Shown here: positions 33,181-43,600 of the stretch, piece by piece | Layout: each line of letters opens with the position of its first letter | Numbering within the stretch: position 1 is the stretch's first letter | NCBI GenBank assembly: GCA_030704615.1 | Contig: CM060732.1 | Coordinates: 59,873,053-59,937,052, forward strand | From: Takakia lepidozioides | Lineage: Eukaryota; Streptophyta; Takakiopsida; Takakiales; Takakiaceae | Direction of reading: 5' to 3' | DNA length: 64,000 nucleotides | Made by a program: the position numbers and the translations under genes | The notes under the pieces: generated by a model | The model's input: only the letters and a program-made list of their open reading frames with translations | Told to the model about the DNA's origin: nothing | The model's database searches: none

Positions 33181-33510
33181 ACTAAGCACTCCACAGCCCT
33201 TGCCAAGCTCATGAAACCCTAAGGCTTACATTTCCAGCCACAAGACACTCCTCTTGTGGTGCAAGAGCTCTTCTTCCAAGCTCTGAAACCCTAGGTGCAC
33301 ATTCCATGGCCTTGCCGCACCTCTTAGTTCCTATTCCAGCCGTGCTCTTGCCATGACAAGAGCCCTCTCAATGCTGAAGCTCGAGATTGAAACCCAATCT
33401 CAACATACTCCACAAAGTGCATTGATTTGCCCCAATACAAATCAGCCCTTTCGCTTGGTCTTGCAATCCTGCAGCATGGTGCTTTCATCTCTGAAGCTGA
33501 AGATCGAATG

Positions 33511-34246
33511 CCAAGGTCTACCACCTCGTAACCCACATCGCCTCCGCTTCTAACAACCAAGAGCTCCACGGTGCTCCTTGCATAACAACCTGGTTTCTCT
33601 CATTCTCAAGCAAAAACCACAAGTGCTACAACTAACTCGTATCTGGCACTCACAGATACGAACCCATCTTTCTCGAGTGATAAAGAAGAAGAATACAAGC
33701 ACAAGCTCATGCGAGCTCACAAAGCTGAAGCATAAACTCATGCATATATAAACTCGTCACTCAAATACAAGTCAAGCCAAATGCACCCCACGCCATGAGG
33801 AATCCACACTACGGCGCCATAGCTAGGCGCGGTGAGGCTCAACTCGATAAAGATGAGCCTCCCGCGCTTGCCGTGAATGCCAAGGTCTACGACCTTGTAA
33901 CCCACATCGCCTCCGCTTCTAACAACCAAGAGCTCCACGGTGCTCTTTGCATAACAACCTGGTTTCTCTCATTCTCAAGCAAAAACCACAAGTGCTACAA
34001 CTAACTCGTATCTCGCATTCACATATACGAGTTCATCTTTCTCGAGTGATAAAGAAGAAGAATACAAACACAAACTCATGCGAACTCACAAAGCTGAAGC
34101 ATAAACTCGTGCATATATAAACTCATCACTCAAATACAAGTCAAGCCAAATGCACCCCACGCCATGGGGAATCCACACTACGGCGCCATAGCTAGGCGCA
34201 GTGAGGCTCAACTCGATAAAGATGAGCCTCCCGCGCTTGCCGTGAA
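33511..34246 (-). repeat. Two tandem copies of a 367-bp LTR-like block
   Basis: 33511-33877 and 33878-34246 are near-identical direct copies, both opening TGCCAAGGTCTA and closing CTTGCCGTGAA. Each contains CATATATAAACTC. A 43-bp piece of the first copy recurs exactly at 26,508-26,550 at the far end of the methyltransferase element, supporting the view that this is LTR sequence. Confidence 0.75.
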
Positions 34247-34249
34247 GAT

Positions 34250-35773
34250 AACCACTCCAGGATCTAAATCTGCCTTGACCCCTGGATTGACACTTGGGCC
34301 AATCCCAAATGTCAATATGTAAAAGCTAGCTATTTCCTAGCTAAGTTCACACTAGTGGTAAAATAACTTGACATAGTGCTTCTACCTTAGATCCTAATCC
34401 ACACCTGTCCCAGCATCACTGCAAAGCACTATTCATATCCAAAGCCTATGTAACTTGGATCGCTACCCCGTCTCCGTTACACTCCTACATGCATTCCTCC
34501 CTACCCAACCCGATACCAGCCACACCACCTCCCAACCCACAACTGAGAATTAGGTCCCCCATACCACTAGACAATATCAATGTCTGCCAAGCTAACTTTC
34601 AACAATATGCAGCAGATAATATTCTACATTTATCCAACATCATGGCAGATGGCACTCAAAACCATAATAACATCAACTGGGCCAGAGCTAACGACACCCT
34701 CCAAATCATCATGCAACTGTTACAACTCACCTGACACCGCAAGCGTTATTGCCACATCTTCGGCACCTAAGGGCATACCTTAGACTCACCGCACTAAGCA
34801 AAATGGATGATATCTTACTCGCACACAATAACGGAAATGGACCTCCCACCTTAATACGTATCACACCATCCAAAGAGCCCTCATAGCCGCACCCAAACCT
34901 GATAATGTCAATACGTACCTAGAATGACATCTAGATCCATGCATCACCTGACTAAGCATTGTCCGTGCCTACGAAACCCTCCTCCCCCCCTAGGACACAT
35001 CAAGCCTCTCGGCTTGGATCGGCGACATTGCTAAGATTGGTACCCCTCTATGTTACCAATTTCATAAAAACTGAAGCAGATTTGAAAATGCAATTTACGT
35101 TTAAATGAGCCCTGAAGCCCGTTTTGGGCCTGGTGGGCGTGTTAATTTTGCAAGATTTAGAGAGGGCTTTGATGCATGAGTCATACATGGTGCGTGTGAA
35201 AGTGTCATGGATTCGGTCGGAGCTGTAACCTCGTTTGCTAAGGGATAAATCATCAAATTTTTTCCAATGGGTAGTGCGTGACCTTGCATGTGCATTTGTA
35301 GATATGACGAGTTGGGGTTAGACAATTAGTGGTGGTAGGAGTGTAAATGTCTTTGGCTTGAGCCCCATGTTTCCTAATTTGATGTCTACGGGTTTTGTGA
35401 GCCTGTGGTCCAGTCTGTGTTTTAGATAGTCTAGTGGGGTTTAAGAGTAGGGTTGAAGATAGCTTTTTGTGCCTTTCTAGGTTGCTCATGTAATAGTTGG
35501 CAGAAAGATGTAATAATTTTTTTATGGTTGTATGTAGCCTTTTGTTCGGTATTAAGTAGACGGCTTTCTTGGCGTCTCCCCTGTCGTGCACTGCCAGGAT
35601 CGGGCAACTGATGGCCCTAGTTTCGAGTTAAAGCAAAGTTGTCTCATCAGGCAAGCAAGGGGGTTAGGTTTTGATGAAGGTAATTCTGTTTTTTTTCATG
35701 CCAAGATTTTTTCACACGCGTGTGTGAGAGTTATAGTTAGGGGATCTAACCAGGTTTGACCAGGTGGCATCAC
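34250..35773. other. No gene recognised
   Basis: Frames at 34,489-34,734 (+) and 35,101-35,591 (-) are too short and featureless to name. Possibly decayed transposon sequence. Confidence 0.35.
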
Positions 35774-35775
35774 TA

Positions 35776-36736
35776 GAGTCTGCCCTGTATAAATGTTACC
35801 TCTATAAACGTTAAACTACCATAAATGTTAAGAAAATTTTACTCCCCTACTTGTGCGCACTAGCAAATGTTAAGTGTTATTTGTTAACAATTGCTTACTC
35901 CCCTCTTTGTTAATTTGCTCTGAATAAATGTTAAGTGCTCCATAAAGGTTTTAGCCAACCGGAGATATGCTCCATAATTATAAATTCCAAACTAGATTAG
36001 ATTATGATAAGATTACATCCTAAAACATAACCAATCAGAAGACTAGAAAGTAAGTGGGAGGTAATACTAAAGTGTTCAAATCAGAAGCAAATCAGTTACC
36101 TTGATAAAGATAAATATAAAGTTTCTTTAACGTCCAATGAATTTACAGAGCCTACTACTCAGCACCAAGGCCATCGAGGGCCCAATGGACGGTCTGAAGG
36201 AACATGTTGAAGGATTGAACCCAGGATCTGAACCTAGGTTATGCACATGCAAGGCACAAACACCCAACCATTGGGCTACATGCTCAAGTGCAAGGAGTGT
36301 ATGTTCCACATTTCGACACTTGACATGGAGGTTGTTTTTGAGAGACGAGACCACATATGTGTTGATTGCACTTGTGTTAGATGTGTTTGCAAGTAGATGG
36401 TAGCATTCAAAGATGCCAAAAAATGGCCATAGCTACAATTTCTCAATGTTTGGAACAAAGGCCTTATGACGTTATGAAAACTATTTTAGCCATGAAATGC
36501 CTAGAGAAAGAACTCGATGATATGCATAGAGATAGTTATCATACCACAATCGATTCATATTTCCTACCCATAACTGAATAACTCAATACAATTACACTTT
36601 GTTTCATAAGTGTTGTTACCTTATGTAAATGTTAATGTGTTACAGTTAACCCTTTCATAACTGTTGATGTGTTAACCTTGTCTAAATGTTATTTTTCTCC
36701 TACTCCCGACTATTAACATTTATCCAGGGGAGACTC
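35776..36736. mobile_element. TA-flanked inverted-repeat element (mariner-like)
   Basis: Left end reads GAGTCTGCCCTGTATAAATG and the right end, reverse-complemented, GAGTCTCCCCTGGATAAATG (18 of 20 match), with TA at both outer edges (35774-35775, 36737-36738). TAAATGTTA motifs recur near both ends. Length 961 bp, no transposase frame. The TA duplication suggests Tc1/mariner, but two bases alone are weak evidence for the superfamily. Confidence 0.5.
36205..36285 (-). repeat. tRNA-derived SINE-like sequence
   Basis: On the minus strand GTAGCCCAATGGTTGGGTG (about 36,261-36,279) matches an A box, and GGTTCAGATCC (36,225-36,235) and GGTTCAATCC (36,212-36,221) match B boxes. The head is close to that at 5.6 kb (GTAGCCCARTGGT). 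It is nested within the TA-flanked element. Confidence 0.45.
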
Positions 36737-37091
36737 TACATGTGTTGGCCAAATTTGATAGTTTTGGCTTGTTGGATGAGGGATCCCAAGGGGATGAAGC
36801 GTGTCAAATCTCGCCTCAATTGGAGTAAGTGATCCAGTCACTCAAATCTTTAAAAAACTGCTAAAAAATGCTATGTTTCTCCAATGGGTCCCACATTCAC
36901 CGGTGGTGTTTTTCGAATGTGAGGATGATTGCCCTGGAAATTGGTAGGTGGGTGCAGGAGGAAGATACTCACATAATGTGTAGTCTATTTCTAAAAAAGT
37001 CAATTCTCTAAAAGTTACACCATCTTTTCACTGCAAGGGATCCTATTATTTTGAAAAAGTCAAACTATGGCACTGTGCGTTTAAGGGTTAA

Positions 37092-37879
37092 CCCCTAAAG
37101 GCCGGCGCGACCTGAATTAGGTCACAGCCATTTTCACTTTTCATTCAGACACTTTTTTCATCCACTTTACTGCGCCCCCAAAAACCCAAAACTCTACCCA
37201 CCTACGATTTTTCAAAGATCAGGGGTACCCCCAAATAGATGGATCTGAGGCCACCACTGCAATTGACCTGTCGACATGGATTGCCGACAGCCCTCAGATG
37301 GAAGTGACTAGAAAAGTCACAAAAAAGCCCATCTACAGAGCAGTTTTTGGTTTTTTGGAAAACAATTTGGGGATTCTTCTTGCCCTGTGGACCCTGCAGG
37401 ATACCACCAGAGGAAACTTGATTTTGTAAAAAACTCCAGGAGCTATGTGGATCTTTTTTTTCCAATGTAGTTTTTCTTCCATTGAATCCCTTGATTGCAT
37501 ATACAAAGGCGCCATATTGTTTTGGGGGAATTTGGCCCTCAAATTTCTTAAGGACATGTGTAACCCTGCAAAGATTATGACTGAATTGGTCCGGCCCCCA
37601 GAAAAAAAATATCTGTCAGGGCAAATTTGCTTGGTCAAACAGAATTTTCCCTTAAAAACTTCCTTAGAGTTGAAAAAAACCCCTGGTAATTTATTATAAT
37701 CTCCCAATGGGAACAGTCAATTCTTCCCAAATTTGCACAGTACCTGCATCTAGTAGGTAACTGCCACTTAGTAAGATTCATTTCCGTGGATGAACTCCTG
37801 CTAGCAGATATGGCTTGGGAGGTGTCAGTGGGTCCCATTTTTTAGGTGGACCCCCAAAAACACTCCCGGCGCTTAGGGG
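37092..37879. mobile_element. piggyBac-like non-autonomous element (copy 2)
   Basis: A 788-bp segment with TTAA on both sides (37088-37091 and 37880-37883) and inverted ends (left CCCCTAAAGGCCGGCGCGAC; right end reverse-complemented CCCCTAAGCGCCGGGAGTG). It has related interior motifs and similar layout to the copy at 7,090-8,048, without a transposase frame. Confidence 0.6.
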
Positions 37880-37883
37880 TTAA

Positions 37884-38870
37884 GGGACTCATGAAGCTTT
37901 CTAGGACCCTTCAACAATTTCCATTCTCTAGAGTCAACGTATAGTCAACCGCAGAGCTCTACCCTTGCTTGAGTAAGGGCCAGGTTCATGGGCGTGGATC
38001 CAAGCAACTGCCTCCAAAGAGGGAATGGCCCCTTTAAAACCTCAAGGGGGTGGTTCCATGGAGACCTTTCCATTCAGCCCCTCTTAAATCATGGAACGAA
38101 TTGCCATGTGGGCCCATGATATAGTAAATGATAATTAATTTAAAATTTTGATGAAAATGTCAAAATTCACTCCCTCTCCTAACACATCTCTCTTAGTCTG
38201 GATGAAAAAAAAAAATATTATGTAAGGCTTCCCGGTAAGAAAAAGACAAAATAGTTTGGATGCTGCGATTCTGTTTGTGAAGGGAGGGTTTTTTGCGCCC
38301 TTTATCACGGGGCGATTCAGCAGGGGCGCCCCTTAAAAATATTCTCCCTTAGCCACTACAGCCTCTTTAAAACCCAAGGACCTTGGCACTAATAAGGCTC
38401 TCATACCTCTAGGCTTTTTATTTTATTTTATATTGAATATGTCGCAAAACCTCATAAAACCATGAATCGATATTTCTGTTGGTAAGCCTTATCACCTCTC
38501 AATAGAGATCCCCTGGTATTCTCAAGTGTTATTTGAGTGATCCCATATTCGATATAGACCACTTGAATCTCCTAATAAAGCTGCTCAATACACTGGAAGA
38601 ATCTTCCAAAGTCATCTGATTAGTTAATTAAAATACAGCTAGAGAGCAAATTTTGTGGAATGAAAACTTAGTCATGCTCTATTCCACCTATTCACATCAA
38701 AGAAACAACAACAAAAAAAAAATGACCATTTTTGCTACATGACCTTGGTGTTCTCTTCCCACAAAGATATTTACAAACAAGCTCCATAGAGGCACCATAT
38801 TGTAACATAGGTATTTCCAGAATTTACAAATAGACACTTCACTAACCCTGCCAACTTGTATTCTCGCCAC
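37884..38870. other. No gene recognised
   Basis: Non-coding by inspection; no domain, clear repeat or structural RNA seen. Confidence 0.35.
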
Positions 38871-39160
38871 ATGGACAGCTGTCAAGCCGTGGGAGTCGGG
38901 GGTGTCTCTGGGTAGCAAATGGACAGGTGGTCAGTGTAGGGATGCACAGGTGTCGGCAGTGGAGGAGCTGACCAAATTCTGTATGGGTTATTGTGCAGGT
39001 CCAAAGCGGCAGGCTACCAATGGGGGCTGACACTACGTTTTGGGGTAGCTTCTGTACAGGTGTCGAGCGCTGGGAGTTAGGGTGTTCTCTTGTGGGTACC
39101 AAGTGGACAGGTGAGGGATGCACAAGTGTGCGCCCTGGAGGAGCTGAGCTGAGGGCAGAT
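38870..39160. repeat. Two diverged direct repeats, about 180 bp apart
   Basis: GGGAGTCGGGGGTGTCTCTGG ... ATGGACAGGTG ... GGATGCACAGGTG ... GGAGGAGCTGA (from about 38,890) recurs in variant form from about 39,070 (GGGAGTTAGGGTGTTCTC ... GTGGACAGGTG ... GGATGCACAAGTG ... GGAGGAGCTGA). Confidence 0.55.
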
Positions 39161-40320
39161 GGGCCCCGCCACCTGGGTAGCCGGTCACTTTAGGGCCAAC
39201 ACCATTAAGCTGTCCTACCCTACCCTCCAGGGACAGTCCCCTTTAAGAGGCCTCATCCTCGATTACGGACTACGGGCTGTAGCCTGTGTATAGCCTGGGA
39301 CACGCTACTGTCTGACCTAAATTTACTGTACGTTATCCTTCTTTTCTTAAAGTTTTTAGATTGTGGTATTTAAGAAATAAGAATTCTGCATGGTAGAGGT
39401 ACGGTGCCCGAGAAGATACGGTTGCGTGTACGCACATGCGGAGTTAACCCACGAGGGCTGGTGTGAACAACAAGGCTTCGGCCGACGTACGTCGTGGCAG
39501 GACCCGGCTAAAATGCGGGCCGGCCGGCTCCAATGTCGCGAAGCCGGCCGCGCCGGCATCCGGCTGGCAGCCAGCAAGCCGCACTATGTCCGCTGGATGG
39601 ATGAATACTGATACATTCCTCTGGATAAGTCGATGGATGAGGGTCGAGATATCATCCAGTGGATGGCAAGAGCTTGCTATATCCGTCATTTGGTTGATTT
39701 ATTTATCACATTTTCTGTCATTCCGTATTCTGCAGGGTCGTGGCACGCACGAATCGGAATTCCACTGCCGTGCGGTGCGGTGTCGGCCTGGCCGCATGCC
39801 AGGTGCCCGTCTCGGATTAGGTCTGGTTAGAGGAAGTTTCATTCTATTTCTTTTCATCCCCCTTCTAGCCAATAAGAACCCTTCCCGGGAATCTCTGTCT
39901 CCAGACCGGTGACAGACGGTCATAGATGCGAATATCACTGGCTATAGCCCGCGGGAGACCCGGAGCAGCCGGTCGCCCTCAGATCCTCAGACATTGGAAC
40001 TTGGAGCCCCATCCCGAGGACCTCGTGGTGCAGGATTTTAATCGGTGGATAATAGGTATAACTGATGGGCGAAACATGGAACATGCGTCATTCTTCCGGT
40101 TTTAGGTTTTGGACCGCTGGATAAAGAGGCCAAGAACTGCTCGCTTGCGTCCTTGCGAGAGCAGTGTCGTGCTGTTTTTGCTCTGTTGCCGTCTTCTTGG
40201 CACAAGCAAGAGGAGCGGATGGAATCACGCATCAATTCAAGGCTTGTGTGTGTATGAAGCTTGGATTACTTGTTGCTTCTTGGCACAAGCAATCCAAACT
40301 CATCAAACCACGCATCAAAT
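39160..40320. other. GC-rich stretch upstream of the DA2-like gene
   Basis: Includes a GC-rich patch with repeated GCCGGC motifs (39,515-39,570). Short overlapping frames on both strands show no known domain. It lies directly upstream of the duplicated segment and may hold the distal promoter of the DA2-like gene. Confidence 0.35.
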
Positions 40321-40621
40321 CCAGGGCTTGGGGCTGCGTGAAGCTTTGTTTGTACATCCTCTTCTGTCTCTCTCCTTCCGTCTTTTTTTCTATCTTCTGC
40401 CTCTGATCTCTCGTCTTCTTTTCTCAGAAAATGGTAAGATTGAATTGATCACATTATCAATTGAAGGGCTCTGTGCGTGGGAAGCTGGCTCTGTCGCCGG
40501 GCCTCTCGTTCCTTGACTGCAGGCCCAACGAGTGGCTGGCGCCGCTCCTTTCTGACTCTTTCTCAACGTTTCCAGGCCAGGAGCAGAAATTCCCCTAAAA
40601 TATGCGGGTATTCGCAGAAAT

Positions 40622-43600
40622 ATGGGGAACAAGATAACGCGCAGGAGGCCGACTATAGAAGATCGCTACACCCGTCCTCAGGGCTTGTACCCGCACAGAG
40701 ATGTGGATCAACGCAAGCTTCGTCGCCTTATTCTTGATGCGAAGCTGGCGCCTTGTTACCCTGGAGGAGAGGAGCCCGCAGTGGAACTGGAAGAATGCCC
40801 CATCTGTTTCCTGGTATGCTCATTGGACCTTCCTCTTGTCGAATTGGACTTATCTCAGGCGTCTACGGCCAATTATCTCATTTCCTTACCCCGGAGCATA
40901 GAAGGTGGGGACCATTTCATTGAACTTGCCGAATAGGTGCCAGTAATTATTGTGGCATATGTCGCGTCTTCTGTAATGAATTCGATAGGATTTCCGTCGT
41001 CACTATGTGGAAAGGGATGGCGGAAAAAATTCACGGCTTGGTGGAGTAACGTGCGTTATCAGCTTGTTTCTTGGTATAAGCTCTCAAAAACTGCTGAATG
41101 TACCCCTTAGTTCGATGGTAGAGTGGGTCACGGAAGTATTGGTGGAATGAACCTTGACCAGTCTTCAAGTCTTCTCTGGTGCACGAGGATACCAAATTCT
41201 GCATGACTCATTGTTCGGCAAGTGTAGATGGGATGTGGAGGTATACCTCCTGGAAGCCCAGCATATATTGTACTCATAAGACGTTGTTTGCTCGTAGCCT
41301 TGTGGCCATTGACCCCGCGCCCAGTTTGAGCGGGAACAAAAGGGACAGAACCTACCTCTGTCAGGGGCTGACGTTGGTAGTAAGACTTACCTCCATATAA
41401 AGAATTAATCCGGTTTTTCCAGATATCCTCTGGAAATCCCTTCACACAAGCATCAATCTGCTGTGTGTGATTTGCCCAAAAACTAGGCCTCAGGAGGGCC
41501 TGGGATTTTGGCTCAGCCTCGAGACTTTCAAAGTTGGTAAACAGGGGTACAGGCACAATTCCCTTAATAGATTTGAAGAGAGCGTCTCTTTGGTGAGAGA
41601 ACCCCGGACAGTGTATCAGAAAATGAATACTGTCTTCAGATTGCCCACACAACGGGCAATTGCACTCTCCCTTTCCTCTCTGCTTCTGTTTGCTGTTCAA
41701 AGGTAGGCTTCCTGTAGTACTGTGCACTTTTGTAAAGGCGGCGATTCAAGGTTAATTATTGCTTTGGATTAGGTACGTGTGAGGTGTTTTGGAGTACAAG
41801 GGGCTTATTTAATGGTGCATTAGTGAAGCTCATTACATAGCAGCCTATTGATTCTTATTTCAAATTCCTAATTTGTTTTTGAAAGTGGAGGCGAGTGTTT
41901 TGGGACAATGGCCAATTAATACAGCAGCCAAGCGTCAATGCAAATGGGATGCATGGTGCACCTTATATAGTGTTACAATGCACACATTTTTATCATGCTT
42001 CCGTTGCCAAGGATGGCGGAAGAATGGGAAATGAGGGAGTTGTGGAGTCTTCTAGCTGTGTCCACGGGGTCGGCTAGTTTAGGGTTATCAGATGGCCATA
42101 TATGAGGAGTTGTAGGTCAACTCAGGGCATACTTAAGGGAGTTGTATATGGTCAGATTTTGCACAGGTCGTCATCCCTCCAAAGGAAAGTTATGAGTCCT
42201 TCCATAAGTAGATGTGCCCAATCCCGCGCTGGGAGACCGTTACTTTTGGGCCCGCACATGGCCTAGTTTTGTTAATTTTTGGGACAGTTGTAGGTGCACA
42301 TCTTGTGCACTCAGGGCAACTTAAAGCACATATCAAGGGATTATATGGCATTATAGTGCCGAGAGTGGGTAGACCCTTGAGGTCATCCAAGATGTCCTCC
42401 CCCATGTCACAGACTGGAAACAAGTTCAGGGAAGTTTTCTGCCTAACTTCATTTTCATCAGACAATCTCATGGCAACAGACATGGCTGAGGACACTACAG
42501 CCTCTAAGTCAGATTTATCCAGCAGGGTCAAGACTTGCGGATCCAGGTCCAGGTCCTTGAGGATCTCTTCTACTCTCTTCTGCCAGGACTTAGCCTGTTT
42601 GACAGGGCGGTCCTGTTTCCAAGATATAGAGTCGATTAACTTAGGATATCTGGTGTTGGGTTTAGGGTTTAGGGTGAAGCCCAGCATATAGTGAGTGAGA
42701 TAGAGTGTTGGGCTCATCGCCCGCTTCTCACACCAGATTCTCCAAAATCAAATACAGAGCCAATGCAACATGAAGTGAATTGATATACCTGTAACAGCAG
42801 GTCCTCTGGGAAGAAATTAACAACCAAAAAACTAACCCTAAATTTCATAGAGCATACACATTTTGCCATTTTGTGTTGAAAGTTCATTCCAAAATGTTAG
42901 TAAAAGCAGGATGGCTTGTAATGTCACACTGGGGTTGGGGTAAATTTTTGAGTATCATCACCTTTTCTGAACTTTATGTCAGAAGAGCACATGTTGAGTG
43001 GCTTTCTGTCCGGAAGATGTCAATCTCACAGGTTTTAGAAGATAGTATCAGTTTTGATCACGTAGGGGGCCCAGTCAGACAGAGAGATCCAAGAGGATGG
43101 CAGGATGGGCTGATGACCTAGTGGCATGGTGGTTTTTGGAACAGAATTATCCAAGTCTTAATCGATCCAAATGCTGCTCCAAGGGCATTTGCACTGGTGA
43201 TGCCATTGCTCCCTTTTCCTTCATTGGAAACATTTTGCAACTTCCTCCTCTCTCTCTCTCTCCCCTGTCTAGGCTACGGCAAATTCTCTCCCGTCTGTTC
43301 CAAGGTAAGTCAAACTGCCGGTGTCAGCCCCTGACAAAGGTAGTTTCTCTTTGTGTTCTGCTCAATCTGAGCGCAGGGCCACAAGGCTTCGGCAAACAAC
43401 GTCTTCTGAGTACAAACTATCCTTACAACTTTTGTTAACAGAGTTTTACGTCATACTGAAGAAATGTGTGGAGTTTGTGGCGAAGTTCCATGGTGATAAA
43501 GGAGAGGGTAATTTGCAGTATGCAGGATCAGTGCAATTGTCTGCATATGGTAACCCTTCTGTTTCATTTTGGACATTTACTAGGTGAAATGAATTGTAAA

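Larger units (their letters stand above)
26508..34246 (-). mobile_element. LTR retroelement encoding a DNA methyltransferase
   Basis: Reading leftward on the minus strand: LTR-like tandem blocks (34,246-33,511), a leader with minisatellite (32,290-30,930), gag (from 30,283), two zinc knuckles, an aspartic protease, and then C5-cytosine methyltransferase motifs in the same frame down to 26,551. There the frame runs into 43 bp (26508-26550) identical to the right-hand LTR block (33,678-33,720). The long frame is conserved but holds seven nonsense codons, plus one stop and a frameshift near the gag start. No reverse transcriptase or integrase is present, so either a deletion between methyltransferase and 3' LTR removed them or this copy is a non-autonomous form. 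Exact LTR ends were not found. Confidence 0.75.

Noticed and set aside
42655-42676. Interstitial telomere or chromosome end
   Set aside because: Only about two TTTAGGG units, exactly at a LINE junction; filler is simpler.
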